Below are positions 8,601 through 17,581 of a stretch of DNA of 64,000 nt, piece after piece. The notes beneath the pieces were generated by a model that made no database searches, was not told where the DNA came from, and saw only the letters and a list, made by a program, of their open reading frames with translations. Numbering within the stretch: position 1 is the first letter of the stretch; every line of letters begins with the position of its first letter. A program made the translations under genes and the position numbers. Origin of the DNA: a virus; the IMG/VR virus record IMGVR_UViG_3300034111_001607, positions 1 to 64,000 of that record; one strand, written 5' to 3'.

Positions 8601-10296
8601 CATTTTCAACATTAGATAAACCTATGTCTGCTTTTGTAAGTTTAAAAGGTGTATGAATATGTGAGTCTATTTCGCCGTAAAATAATGTAAATAATACATT
8701 ACCTACCTCTGTTGTTTTGGCATAAACTTTCACAACTAATCTCGTTGTAGAAGTAATGTTAAGTTGTTGCTGTGTTAATACTGCATTAACCTCTATTTTA
8801 GATAAACTTGTAATGGATTCTGTTGTAACCGAGCTTATTAGAGTTTCGGTAAGACCATCTCTTGTGTATAGCTCAATAAATAAATTACTTACCTTGCCAC
8901 TAGTAGGACTGGTATTGATGCTACAAGAAAAGTTAAACTCCCAAAACCCACTATTAACAATTGTTCTGTTAAGAGCAGCTGTTGCAAATGATTTTAGTAA
9001 AACTTGGTTATTGTTTGCGGTTGCCGTAAATGTACCTGTCGTTGCAAAAGGCGATGTCTCCAATACATTGTATGTTGATATATCACTTGCAGTGTTACCC
9101 AAATAATAAGATATTCCGCTGCCACCTCCTTGCGGTAAATTTGCAAGTCTGTCTTCAATAGTTGACGATGAGTAAGTTTGTGTAGTACTTGCAACACCAT
9201 TATTAATAACAGCTTGTTGTGCTAAAGTTGTAATATCTGAGCTATTAGCTTTTGTATCAACTAAATCTTTTAATTGCTTACCAGCAGAAGTTGCCAACGC
9301 ATCAGTTGTAGAAGTGCTTGTTAAAGTATCTTTAACACTTGTTTTATCTAACTTGGTATCTTGTAAAACCTTACCTTGAGCAGCGGCTAAAGTATCCGTT
9401 GTTGATGTGCTTGTTAAAGTATTAACTACACTAGTTTTATCTAATTTTAAATTTAAGGCTGTATTGACATCTGTTGTATTTGGTTTTAATGCAAGTTGCG
9501 TATTTACATAAGTTAAATCTGCTTTAGCGGTATCGGAGGGGTGAATATGGTCTAGTCTAGCAAGACTATCTTCTGTACCAACCGCAGCAACGCCATTTTG
9601 TTTTAATTTACTTTCATCTGTGCCATAATTTTTATTAAATGCAGTATTTTTTGTTGTTATTACAGGCTCAAAATCACCTAATGACTTGTTGGATTTAAAT
9701 AAACTGCCATTTGCGTCCATTAATGGTATTTGATTTGCAACTGGATTGCTAATTTTAGTAATTTTTGTGTCCAATAATGTATCGGTAGCGGCTTTTTGGT
9801 ATACATCAATATTTTGTGCAGCTGTAGATTTTGCAGTTGGTGTGTTAAACTCACTTAAAAAGTTAGCAATTTTTAATGATGATAAATCACCACTACCTCC
9901 GCTATCAACCCAAACATTAGAAGTATTTACAAACCATTTTGTTCCAGTACTTAATACATCTGCCGTAGAACCAATATTTTGACTTGCAGCAGGGTATGTG
10001 CTTTCTAGTATTGCAGGCGTTGCGAATGTTCCTTTATAAACTTGCTGGTTATCACTTGCGGAACAAATCTCCCATTTTTCTATATCTTCATTAAAGTAAA
10101 TAATTGTATTTTTTGTAGTACCTGCTGGTACATTATCTATATTTGTAATTGTAGAATTGTTTACAATAACATAAGTTCCGCCACCTCTTTTACCAGACAC
10201 AACTTTGTTTGGCTCAAGCACTGGGTCCCATTGTAGAATGGCACCACCGCTACCCGAACCTTGTCCACCAAACATTTCATTTATTATCTCACTCAT
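5641..10296 (-). CDS. long tail fibre with C-terminal tail-collar domain
   Basis: 1551 residues, Thr/Ser/Asn/Gly-rich with short repeats, e.g. LTSTSTTDTLAAAQGK and LTSTSTTDALATSAGK (about 295-345), as in long phage fibres. From about residue 1313 there is a phage tail-collar domain: FIAIGTSFGIGDGSTTFTLP, then LTENEMPSHNHSY near 1473-1484. Collar domains trimerise and end short or long fibres near the receptor-binding tip. Between these two halves lies an inserted Ig-like module of about 90 residues (about 1382-1473). The start codon overlaps the stop of the upstream small gene (TAATG). Role: host adsorption. Confidence 0.9.
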   Translation of the reverse strand: MSEIINEMFGGQGSGSGGAILQWDPVLEPNKVVSGKRGGGTYVIVNNSTITNIDNVPAGTTKNTIIYFNEDIEKWEICSASDNQQVYKGTFATPAILESTYPAASQNIGSTADVLSTGTKWFVNTSNVWVDSGGSGDLSSLKIANFLSEFNTPTAKSTAAQNIDVYQKAATDTLLDTKITKISNPVANQIPLMDANGSLFKSNKSLGDFEPVITTKNTAFNKNYGTDESKLKQNGVAAVGTEDSLARLDHIHPSDTAKADLTYVNTQLALKPNTTDVNTALNLKLDKTSVVNTLTSTSTTDTLAAAQGKVLQDTKLDKTSVKDTLTSTSTTDALATSAGKQLKDLVDTKANSSDITTLAQQAVINNGVASTTQTYSSSTIEDRLANLPQGGGSGISYYLGNTASDISTYNVLETSPFATTGTFTATANNNQVLLKSFATAALNRTIVNSGFWEFNFSCSINTSPTSGKVSNLFIELYTRDGLTETLISSVTTESITSLSKIEVNAVLTQQQLNITSTTRLVVKVYAKTTEVGNVLFTLFYGEIDSHIHTPFKLTKADIGLSNVENVDTTKASNVIIDGTFTPTNSAIVANDTVKVGLQKTEGRIDNLSITKQNNISVTDTTTIDLTFSNSNLEGSVKDGSIDATKLANNAVTTNKILDNNVTDQKIATGVNSAKIQQTTFTDNTNTLVNGDTLDVALNKIQYQAKDAIHKNTTNEINNLTNKATLIDTDIVLGENSANLFSKIKFTMSSVASYILSKDKNVKNWYVHNTNGNDSNNGYSPNNAFLTLDKATTLLGNTGEALIWLVGQFSTNVTFNQLNVDIKGDNSNKGAATGTSGAVTSSNASSSQRYSNLVFGAFTKTGAGQAYLENVNITGTLNDTSAGYLKYKNGNIGNLSITGTGIKVFEDFELNGTIAINNALVSVSFNGVGRAMTLSSTSAISLTAGTLAIRNMIIYCPANTVFGASGVNFLFDNVQFINPATGLAQVITIPAGVNYSLQNCEYDPTSTINGTDISSTRIKRFANVFAKIADITSATIQTLNVKDKTILLNSSNSTDASADAGGLIVKGATNKSILFTNTAGANPSNFSSSENINVVSGKNYYINNVLYAEATKTLKNTTINISDSNTISEISDANIAANAGINANKIGSGNVDNTKFSYLANVTSDIQTQLNDKQTSSATLTTLASTANPETLVKFGAVALTPADNGKFPQVNASGNIEYVTLSPSSGGNVNATNISGATGKALISLNDTLTSVGLITTAAQKQSFAKSSSSIAILTTTEVSSLSWTTDDIIYNKTESKFLKYTASATWVDANASIGEYRKFANTTESFGWLKCIGQDISRTTYTKLFIAIGTSFGIGDGSTTFTLPDFRSSVFGDVGLKINNYTFAPANVDIATDIITIAGINNVYTGTPIVFTSTGTVPTGLTAGTTYYAIKVSATTIRVASSLANANAGSDINLTTTGTGVITATVTLTNRTLGINVGQEDHLLTENEMPSHNHSYTRYSTLLDVNINGNATNMLRSTSIQDTGSAGGTMVHNIMQPTLFGGSTFIFTGV

Positions 10297-10655
10297 TATA
10301 GATTTTGAACACTTGTTGCGCTATATTTTATTTTAATTCCACTAACATCAAACTCGATATTTGTTGAGCCTGTAGAATTTTGCACTGTTAGAATATACCA
10401 ACGGTCTTTTAAACTTGCACTGCGAGAATATTGCCCCGCTTGCGATATTTCAATTTGTGTTCCGTTTCCGTCTCTTAATGGGACTTGCCTCCCAATATCT
10501 CCGCCTATAGTTGTTAATGCTGTTGTTTCAATTAATGAAGCACCATTTGCAAATGTTCCTGCAATATTACAAGATAAAATATCTGTTTTATGTGAATCTG
10601 AACGAAATGCAATATATTGACCATTTTGAGTTAATATTATTTTTTGATATGCCAT
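10296..10655 (-). CDS. small protein between tailspike and tail fibre
   Basis: 119 residues, beta-rich and polar, without TM segment or signal. It starts with AYQKIILTQNGQYIAFRSD. It sits between two receptor-binding genes and is coupled by a TAATG overlap to the long fibre gene, so a virion baseplate or fibre-attachment role is likely. I recognise no family. Confidence 0.6.
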   Translation of the reverse strand: MAYQKIILTQNGQYIAFRSDSHKTDILSCNIAGTFANGASLIETTALTTIGGDIGRQVPLRDGNGTQIEISQAGQYSRSASLKDRWYILTVQNSTGSTNIEFDVSGIKIKYSATSVQNL

Positions 10656-10666
10656 ATATTATTAAA

Positions 10667-13048
10667 TTAACTTGCACATATTATAAATGTTAAAAGCTCT
10701 TCGTAACGAAGACCATAAATATAAGTTTTTTTATCTTCTTTTAAATCTTTACAAAACAAACCGTAACTTTCAGGGGTTAAACCATTATCAATAAAAACCT
10801 GTGCTACTTGTTGTGCAATAAAACCTGCGTGTAATCTTGCACTCTTACCCTTACTTTTAACTGCGTCTTTAAATTTAAACATACAACCCATTGTTTTTAG
10901 TGTTTGTGCAACTGTGATTTCAGTAGGGGTAAAACCTCTTATATCTTGTTTTGCATTTTCATCTGAAGTGTTGATTGCACCAGTTGTTGCAAAAACAGTA
11001 GTATATCTGCGTGCAGCCTCTCCAAGTGCAGTTGTATTGTCTACAATTGGACGTACTACGTTACCATTTCTTATTTGTATTCCACCACCGCTTGCAACCG
11101 CTATTGACAAGTCTCCAATACTTGAATTGGAAAAAGTTGTTGCAAGACCTGCACTACCTACAACTCTTAAAAGCCCACCATCTGTTGTTTTTAGCTCTTG
11201 ATGAATAAAAGGGTATCTACCACTATTTTTATAACCTAAGATACCTTGCATTTGTGGGTTGAAATCACCCAAGCTATTTCCTGTGAAAGTTCCACTTCCT
11301 GAAAAATTGATATTTGCAAATTCTCCATTTACACCCCAGCCACCATTGTTTATTGAACTTGCATTATTTGCATCAATAGTCGCACCATTAAATTGATAAA
11401 AGCCATGACTAATATTGCCATCTGCTATTACACTATCAGCATCAAGGTTTGCACCATCGGTGGCAGAATAACCATTTGCACCATTATTAAAAGATTTTGT
11501 ACTATCACATAACATTCTTGTTGTACCTCTTCCTTCGTACCCATTTGTTAAATTTCCAACTGCAATACTTGAAGCTACATTCAACATTGATAAACTTGTT
11601 GACCAGTAGCCATTTAACCCATTGCCACAAGAATAACCAAGTGAAAAAGCAGAATTACTACACTCATCTCCAATACAACCGTCCTCCCCATTGCCATTTG
11701 TAATTGAAAATTTTGCACGCATATTACTTGAACCTGAGGTATAAATACCTCTTTTTCTGTTCGCACAAGAAATAATAAAGTTCATTGAAGCAAAAGCAGA
11801 ACCTTCCATTGCAAAACCTTGTTCACCCCAACCATAAAGACATATATCAGCGTTTGTTCCAACTCCACCACCACCCATAGCAGTTGTATTTGAACTTGCA
11901 CCACCAATAATTCTTGGTGCATTAATAACTATACCGTGTGCTCCTTGTGTTCCAGTGCCTGCTAATACATCCCAGTCTCCAATAAATACTGCACCGCCTG
12001 AAAAATCAAAAAATGCTCCATTATGAAATGAAAAGCCATTATCTCCAGTCCATTGAATTTTTGTAGGTAATTTTTTAATAGTTACACCGGTTATTGACGC
12101 TAAACTTGGTGGGGTTGCACCGTGATATGTATTATTTACTGTTATTGTACTTGCGGTAACATTAGTCACTTTCCAACAACCTGTTACCCATACTACATTT
12201 GTTGTAGAAGGCACAAGCGTTCTTATTAATACAAAATCGTTAATTGCTAAACCTGTAGTGCTTGAAATACCACTAAAAGTAACTGCATAATTTTTTGCAC
12301 TTCCAGTATAAGAAGAACCTGTTGCACTATATGAAGTTCCACTTGTAAAAATAAATTTTAATGCGTTACCACTACAACCCTTAACATATCTTTCAGTGGT
12401 ATAGTTATAAGAACCAGCAGTTACTATAATTTCACAATCAACTGCTTGTATATGATGACCATCAAAAGGCGGTATTCCGTTGTATACATAACTTTTACTT
12501 ACTCCAAAATCAACATTTTTATTAAAAGCAATAGCATTATTAATTGCCGTTGTGTCATCTGTTACGCCATCGCCTACCGCTCCAAAATCTTGAACCGTTA
12601 TTTGATTTGAAGCATTATTTAAAAGCAAATAAGCCGTGCCGTTATATCTAACATAAGCATCTTTATTCGGTGAAAGTTCGCCACCAGTTAATGGAGTTCC
12701 GCCCTCTGTTAGTAAATTTACGGCAGTTTGTCCGCTGACTGAAATTGTTGAAGCACCTGTATTTGCATTTAATGGACGGAAGCGAATTAATCCGCCGTTG
12801 ATATTTTCATAAACTTCATAACGCCCACTATCTGCTATTAAATTATAAGCATTTACAATTCCAGTGTCTTCAAAAAAATCTGCTGCGTTAATGTATGTTG
12901 TTAAAAGGCTTGCGTTTTGCTCGTAATCTGTAGTTGATGAAATACCATTATTAACAGATTGCATCATTAATTCAAGTGTTTTTGGTGCATCATTGAAATT
13001 ATCCGTTGTAAGAGTAGTGCCGTTAGGAAGTGGATATTTATTAGCCAT
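10667..13048 (-). CDS. tailspike, pectate-lyase-like beta-helix with S74 chaperone
   Basis: 793 residues. After an N-terminal virion-binding part, residues about 151-172 carry VQDFGAVGDGVTDDTTAI, the start motif of pectate-lyase-superfamily beta-helices found in depolymerase tailspikes. The centre is a long Gly/Asn/Ser-rich right-handed helix region. The C-terminal 105 residues are a Peptidase_S74 intramolecular chaperone, NTSDENAKQDI, with the self-cleaving Ser695/Lys700 pair, and HAGFIAQQV. It trimerises the spike and then cuts itself off. Likely substrate: a host surface polysaccharide. The last residues (LRYEELLTFIICAS) are a little shorter than is usual after the LRYEEL motif. Confidence 0.9.
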   Translation of the reverse strand: MANKYPLPNGTTLTTDNFNDAPKTLELMMQSVNNGISSTTDYEQNASLLTTYINAADFFEDTGIVNAYNLIADSGRYEVYENINGGLIRFRPLNANTGASTISVSGQTAVNLLTEGGTPLTGGELSPNKDAYVRYNGTAYLLLNNASNQITVQDFGAVGDGVTDDTTAINNAIAFNKNVDFGVSKSYVYNGIPPFDGHHIQAVDCEIIVTAGSYNYTTERYVKGCSGNALKFIFTSGTSYSATGSSYTGSAKNYAVTFSGISSTTGLAINDFVLIRTLVPSTTNVVWVTGCWKVTNVTASTITVNNTYHGATPPSLASITGVTIKKLPTKIQWTGDNGFSFHNGAFFDFSGGAVFIGDWDVLAGTGTQGAHGIVINAPRIIGGASSNTTAMGGGGVGTNADICLYGWGEQGFAMEGSAFASMNFIISCANRKRGIYTSGSSNMRAKFSITNGNGEDGCIGDECSNSAFSLGYSCGNGLNGYWSTSLSMLNVASSIAVGNLTNGYEGRGTTRMLCDSTKSFNNGANGYSATDGANLDADSVIADGNISHGFYQFNGATIDANNASSINNGGWGVNGEFANINFSGSGTFTGNSLGDFNPQMQGILGYKNSGRYPFIHQELKTTDGGLLRVVGSAGLATTFSNSSIGDLSIAVASGGGIQIRNGNVVRPIVDNTTALGEAARRYTTVFATTGAINTSDENAKQDIRGFTPTEITVAQTLKTMGCMFKFKDAVKSKGKSARLHAGFIAQQVAQVFIDNGLTPESYGLFCKDLKEDKKTYIYGLRYEELLTFIICAS

Positions 13049-13091
13049 TTTTCTTTATATTTGTTATATAAAGACTTATACAATATCAAAT

Positions 13092-13147
13092 CCGCCATTC
13101 AATTTTTTAACCTGTATTGAAAAACAGGCGGACTTGTTGCCAAGTCC
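13092..13147 (-). terminator. paired hairpins between baseplate and tailspike genes
   Basis: On the minus strand a seven-base-pair stem GGACTTG-GCAA-CAAGTCC (13147-13130) with a GNRA-type loop is followed by two overlapping stems. CCTGT (13128-13124 side) pairs with ACAGG, and CCGCC pairs with GGCGG (13131-13127 with 13096-13092). No long T-run follows. It may be an attenuator, partial terminator or mRNA processing site splitting tailspike expression from the baseplate operon. Confidence 0.45.
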
Positions 13148-13177
13148 ATATAAGAAATAATTTACTCTTTTATAAAG

Positions 13178-13876
13178 TCAAGTAAAAATCGCAAAACCAT
13201 TGTCTGTTAATATTGAATACCCATCATCATTTGTTATTACATATTGGTATTCATTATCATTAAAAAATTGATATAATATTTGAACATGAGCAGGTTTTAA
13301 TTTATTAATCAAACATTTAATAGTTTCAAGCGTTGCATTCCCAAGTGTTGTTTGTCCTAAAATAGCAGTGCCAAGCGTGTCGCCTTTTAAATAAAATGGC
13401 AGTGTAATAATCATTGTATAATTAATGACTTCACTACTCAAAAGAATTATTCCTAAAATAGCATTCCCAAGTGTAGCCTGCTCCGAATTACTTTGAATTT
13501 CAAAATCTATAATTTCAAATAAATTTAAAATATATTCAACTTGTTTTTTAAAGTTTCCTTGCAACCACGCAAATTTGAGTAAAATATTTCTTCTTCTTAA
13601 TTCAATTGTATCCTCAATAGGCAAACAATCATCTGGTATTCCAACAAGGGTTTCATAAAAATCTAACAAAGCATTTGCCTTGTTAATATCCATTTCCGTT
13701 TCAAGCAATATCAAATTATTTCTAAAATCTAAAAATAAAGTTGCTAATGCTTGTAAAATTTGCCTTAATGGGTGTCCGTCAATATTTTTTCCTGAATGCA
13801 ATATATCATCACGCAAATATTGTGCTAAAATATTTACCTGCTCTTGTTTTGTTATTATTTTCAATTTTGTAGGCAT
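13178..13876 (-). CDS. baseplate protein, Mu gp48 / YmfQ (DUF2313)-like
   Basis: 232 residues. The segment NALLDFYETLVGIPDDCLP followed by IELRRRNILLKFAWLQGN matches YmfQ/gp48, where an aspartate/proline loop and an Arg-rich helix precede the second half. It sits directly after the gp47/J-like gene, exactly the Mu order. Role: baseplate wedge protein joining the J ring to the fibres. Its last 25 residues (ITNDDGYSILTDNGFAIF) form an extra Gly/Asp strand pair and may be the fibre contact. Start overlaps the upstream stop as TAATG. Confidence 0.8.
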   Translation of the reverse strand: MPTKLKIITKQEQVNILAQYLRDDILHSGKNIDGHPLRQILQALATLFLDFRNNLILLETEMDINKANALLDFYETLVGIPDDCLPIEDTIELRRRNILLKFAWLQGNFKKQVEYILNLFEIIDFEIQSNSEQATLGNAILGIILLSSEVINYTMIITLPFYLKGDTLGTAILGQTTLGNATLETIKCLINKLKPAHVQILYQFFNDNEYQYVITNDDGYSILTDNGFAIFT

Positions 13877-15213
13877 TATGGGAATGTAATAGTTCCAAGC
13901 ACTGGCATCTCACCATTATTTATTTGAATATTTGTTGCAGGAAAGGCTAATCTAAATGATTGAACGGTATTGGATTGAATATCTGTTGAGGTTGAAATTG
14001 GTATTTCATAATTGCTTCTACTAATATTAGTTTCAAACTCAGCATCATTTCTAAAAAAAGCTTTCAAGTTATTTGTAATAGCTTCTTGCATAATTGCAGT
14101 GTTTGGCGTCAATTCAGTAAATTGAAAATTTATAACTCTTGGCGTTGGTGCAAGCACTATGACATTGCTTGATGGAAGTTCGGCAGGTTTTATACCAGTA
14201 TCAGGGTCAATTAATGCGTTTTTAGTGTCAATAACTTGTTGTGATGTTGGTATATTATCCGTGTCCCCATCTCTTAAAAAATAAATTGTAACAAACCCAG
14301 CGGACGGCGTTGTTTCTTTTACATAAACTCTTGTAATGCCAGAAATCCCACTTAATTTTTCATCTTTTAAAAATGCTTTAATTCCACCAACATTAAAGCC
14401 AGTTGAAGGATTATTGAAATATTCTAATTTTCTATTAATAAAATCATCATCACTTTCCTCATCAAGCCCACCAGTAATACCATCAAAAACAGCATAAACC
14501 TCATCGTCTACATTAATGATTGGACTTGTTAAGCCTAAAATACTATCATTATTTAAGTTTTTATCACTTCCAACCTCACTTGAAATAATACCAACCGTAA
14601 CGCCATTATAATTCAAGAATAAAGTGCCTGTTGCAGGTGTTAAAGGGCTTCCACTAACTTCAAATGTAAAAGTAGTGGGACTTGTAATTGATATAGTTTG
14701 ATTTATAATATTATATTCCGTTTGTCCTGCCCCTGTAATACTTGCTAAAACGCTATTTGTCAAGTTGTGTTCCGTTGCCGTTTCAACAGTAGCGGTATCG
14801 CCAACTCTATTAATTGAAATAATTGAAATATTTTGCGTTGCAATAATGCCTTCCGCTTGCGTTGTATATTCAAGCCCATCAATGTTGTTTAATGTAGTGC
14901 CTACTGGAATCGTTCCGCCAACAGTTCCAGTAAATGTAACATTTCCACTTGCAAGCTCTGCATCATTTTTTGTTAATCCAAGTGTTATTTTTTCTAAAAA
15001 TAATTCAACTAACCCGTCCTCAACTTTTTGCAAATTTCTATTGTTATCATTCATTCCAAAGGAAAGTGAATCAACCAAACCCTTAATATAGCTATTTTTT
15101 TTTGTAGGGTCTATTTTCTTTGTAATGTCCGTTTGCCCAGTATTCACACTTTGTACAAGTGCGGTTGACATTTTCCGTTGCGTTTGTACCAGCGTGTCAA
15201 TTGGTATAGCCAT
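13876..15213 (-). CDS. baseplate protein J-like (Mu gp47)
   Basis: 445 residues. The Baseplate_J signature GGLDEESDDDFINRKLEYFN lies near residue 240, followed by the GFNVGGIKAFLKDE region and a C-terminal FRLAFPATNIQINNGEMPVL, all typical. J proteins ring the tail tip and hold fibres in contractile tails. Residues about 125-185 hold a small Ig-like insert (ATEHNLTNSVLASITGAG then TTFTFEVSG), also seen in other virion genes here. It lies between the gp46-like and gp48-like genes as in phage Mu. Confidence 0.92.
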   Translation of the reverse strand: MAIPIDTLVQTQRKMSTALVQSVNTGQTDITKKIDPTKKNSYIKGLVDSLSFGMNDNNRNLQKVEDGLVELFLEKITLGLTKNDAELASGNVTFTGTVGGTIPVGTTLNNIDGLEYTTQAEGIIATQNISIISINRVGDTATVETATEHNLTNSVLASITGAGQTEYNIINQTISITSPTTFTFEVSGSPLTPATGTLFLNYNGVTVGIISSEVGSDKNLNNDSILGLTSPIINVDDEVYAVFDGITGGLDEESDDDFINRKLEYFNNPSTGFNVGGIKAFLKDEKLSGISGITRVYVKETTPSAGFVTIYFLRDGDTDNIPTSQQVIDTKNALIDPDTGIKPAELPSSNVIVLAPTPRVINFQFTELTPNTAIMQEAITNNLKAFFRNDAEFETNISRSNYEIPISTSTDIQSNTVQSFRLAFPATNIQINNGEMPVLGTITFP

Positions 15214-15214
15214 A

Positions 15215-15640
15215 TTACACTATATTGAAAAAATCATAATTTTCTTTAATTCCAGTTTGTGTGTTTGTCAATTGAATATTTATATTGAGTTTATTTTGCT
15301 CACGGCTTGTTTCAACTTGAATATCACTTGCTAAATTATCATCAATTAACCATTGCAAGCCTTCTAAAATAGCATTTTCCATAGCTTGGGCATTTTGTGG
15401 TGTATTTTTCTGTTTTGAGTAATACCAAAACAAAGAACCAACTTCGTAATTTTGGTAAAATTCATTAACAGGGTCGCCCTCTCTATAAAATGGGTTTTCA
15501 ACAAGCCCTGCTTCCGCTCTTTTTTTACAAAAAATAGACATACAAACGGCAGGTTCTAAACTTTGTGTTAATTCAAAATCTCCATTTTTCCAATTCCAAG
15601 CAAAAACAGAATTTGCTTGAATTAAATTAATGTCTGCCAT
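15215..15640 (-). CDS. baseplate protein, Mu gp46-like (GP46 / gpW family)
   Basis: 141 residues. FELTQSLEPAVCMSIFCKKR followed by QNAQAMENAILEGLQWLIDD fits phage GP46, in which an acidic/aromatic N-terminus precedes a helix with LxTAVxxSLFxxRRA. GP46/gp25-like proteins bind the tail-tube end and start sheath assembly. Order next to J-like protein is conserved. It ends 1 nt before the J-like gene and faces the oppositely oriented spike gene at 15669. Confidence 0.8.
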   Translation of the reverse strand: MADINLIQANSVFAWNWKNGDFELTQSLEPAVCMSIFCKKRAEAGLVENPFYREGDPVNEFYQNYEVGSLFWYYSKQKNTPQNAQAMENAILEGLQWLIDDNLASDIQVETSREQNKLNINIQLTNTQTGIKENYDFFNIV

Positions 15641-15668
15641 ACATACAATATATATGTTATTTTCCTAA

Positions 15669-16301
15669 ATGTATAGTATAGTAAAAGGTAGTATTTTAAA
15701 AGTCAACAACGATAAACGAACAGTTCAAGTTCAAACCTCCGAAAGCACAGAGCCTTTTAATGTTAAATTGCATCAAATAATTGGAAGTGCGTTTATTCCA
15801 TTAATAAAAGATAGTTCATTATGTTATGTTTTTAAGATTAACGGAAGTAAATCAAACGCTTTTTGTATTCCATTTGATATTTTAGAACAAGAAGTAAATT
15901 TAGAGTTTGGTGAAAATGGAGACTTTGTTCAAGGAAATATATATTCAGGTTGCAAAATAACATACAAAGTTAATGGAGACATTGAAGTTCAAGCAACTGG
16001 TGAAAATCAACAAATATCAATAAATGGTAAAACGATTTCAATGAACGGTGAAAATATTGCAATAAATGGAAGTAATGAAATAAATCTTAATAGTGAAGTT
16101 TGTAATATTGAAAATCAAACTACAAATATTAATAGTAGTGCAATGGTTAATATTAATGGAATTATGGTTAATATAGCAGACGCAGTGAGTTTTGCATTAA
16201 ATCAAAATGCACAAATGCAAGTTGTTATTCCGAGTGGTAGTAGTGCTGGCACATACCCAGTTCAAATAATGAATGCAGGTCAGGTTAAAGTCAAAATTTA
16301 A
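15669..16301 (+). CDS. baseplate spike, gpV / Mu gp45-like
   Basis: 210 residues. An OB-like N-terminal half (GSILKVNNDKRTVQVQT) leads into a repetitive beta-helix (about 105-165) rich in short turns: QISINGKTISMNGENIAING, EINLNSEVCNIENQTTNINS. This is the layout of gp45/gpV spikes that form the membrane-piercing needle of contractile tails. In Mu, gp45 lies between gp44 and gp46. Here the gene occupies exactly that slot but on the opposite strand, so it is also covered antisense if the late minus-strand transcript reads through. Confidence 0.82.
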   Translation: MYSIVKGSILKVNNDKRTVQVQTSESTEPFNVKLHQIIGSAFIPLIKDSSLCYVFKINGSKSNAFCIPFDILEQEVNLEFGENGDFVQGNIYSGCKITYKVNGDIEVQATGENQQISINGKTISMNGENIAINGSNEINLNSEVCNIENQTTNINSSAMVNINGIMVNIADAVSFALNQNAQMQVVIPSGSSAGTYPVQIMNAGQVKVKI

Positions 16302-16351
16302 TTGACATTTTGTTATTTTCATTTAAAAAACATTAACTACATATAAAAAAA
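16302..16351 (+). promoter_or_regulatory. possible promoter before fibre gene
   Basis: TTGACA at 16302-16307 starts just after the spike stop codon. It is followed by an A/T-rich stretch and ATTAACTACAT before an A-run and the ATG at 16352, resembling the TAACTAAT leader seen elsewhere. No convincing -10 hexamer at 16-18 nt, so moderate to low confidence. Confidence 0.35.
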
Positions 16352-17581
16352 ATGGCAGATTTAGGTTATTTTGCAACTTTAAATGATTTAACAACGGCAC
16401 ACCCAACGGCAACGGTCGGTGATAATGCAATAGTCGGCGTTGATACCGCACAAACAATATATTTTTGGAGTGCAGCAGGCGGCGGTACTTGGTATGATGC
16501 TCTAAAAGTAAAAGGGATTCAAGCTTCAAGTTTTGGCTATGAAAACAATCCGTCATTCACCGATGAAGTGGGATATTTAAGAAAAGCAGATGGCTCTTCT
16601 CGTAGATTAACATTAAAAAAAGCATGGAAGGGTATAATGACACAAAAGGGAGACTTGACTACACTTGATGCAGATAATCAAACACCAATTAGAGTGCTAG
16701 CGGGTGCAAATGATACCGTTTTAAGATATGTTAATGGAGTGCCAACGCCATCTAACCTTGATGATTTGTATTATGCAATAGGTTCGCTACCAATATCAAG
16801 TGAAACAACACGAGGCATTATTGAAATTGCAACACAAACAGAATATTTTAACAAAGATAACACAAAAGCAATAACTGCTGAAAATATTGCAAATGATGTT
16901 AGACAAGCTTCATTTTCAATAGTAAATAAATCATATAATGGTGTTCAAGAAACAGACTTTGGCGATAGTGCAACTTGGCTACCAATTGCTGCACCACAAT
17001 TAATACCAACAGGCGATGAAACTTTGGACGGCACGGGGGTTTTTGTATCAGGTCTTAACCTTTTAGGCACTATGTTATCAGTGAACGAAGACAACACAGA
17101 TTTAGTGGATTATGCAGGTTTTGAATTTAAAGATACTGCAAACGCTTTATTAAATGGAAATGGAAAATGGTTTAATGATGCAGATAAGAAATGGCTTGCA
17201 CCAAGTCCATTAAACACTTTTAATCAAGGTTCTAACAAAAAATTATTTTTTAGAATAAGAATACCTGAATTTATGATTACAACGCAAAATGGATTTAATG
17301 GTAACGCAATATATCTATATATAAGGCTATTACGATATAATTTTAATGCACAAGATAGAAAAATAATATCCCAAATACCAATTGTACTGTCGGACATTAA
17401 TGCAACAAGTAATATACCATATACATTTTTATATTCAACTAATATTAAAGGTGAAACTGACCCTTTTGTGTCGGCAGGTAATGGTTTTTATATGGATATA
17501 ATTAAATCAAATAAAAGCTCTGCTGATGGTGGGAACCCAGTGTATTTAAGACATATAAGAATTGATATTGAAAGAAATTAA
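16352..17581 (+). CDS. tail fibre or baseplate-appendage protein
   Basis: 409 residues. The segment SSETTRGIIEIATQTEYFNK followed by KAITAENIANDVRQ matches the tail-fibre repeat ETTRGIVELAT...AVTPxNL. The N-terminal FATLNDLTTAHPTATVGDNA is a typical fibre-base domain. The C-terminal half is beta-rich and may bind the receptor. It follows the spike gene on the plus strand, and its stop codon overlaps the stop of the converging gp44-like gene. It is one of three fibre-like genes (with 5641 and 10667), suggesting several receptors or a branched apparatus. Confidence 0.75.
   Translation: MADLGYFATLNDLTTAHPTATVGDNAIVGVDTAQTIYFWSAAGGGTWYDALKVKGIQASSFGYENNPSFTDEVGYLRKADGSSRRLTLKKAWKGIMTQKGDLTTLDADNQTPIRVLAGANDTVLRYVNGVPTPSNLDDLYYAIGSLPISSETTRGIIEIATQTEYFNKDNTKAITAENIANDVRQASFSIVNKSYNGVQETDFGDSATWLPIAAPQLIPTGDETLDGTGVFVSGLNLLGTMLSVNEDNTDLVDYAGFEFKDTANALLNGNGKWFNDADKKWLAPSPLNTFNQGSNKKLFFRIRIPEFMITTQNGFNGNAIYLYIRLLRYNFNAQDRKIISQIPIVLSDINATSNIPYTFLYSTNIKGETDPFVSAGNGFYMDIIKSNKSSADGGNPVYLRHIRIDIERN

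Noticed and set aside
6431-9982. Several plus-strand open frames of 64-194 codons across the tail-fibre gene
   Set aside because: They are the complement of a Thr/Ser/Ala-rich gene, which yields Val/Leu/Ala-rich frames by codon bias; the minus-strand gene has recognisable fibre and collar domains.
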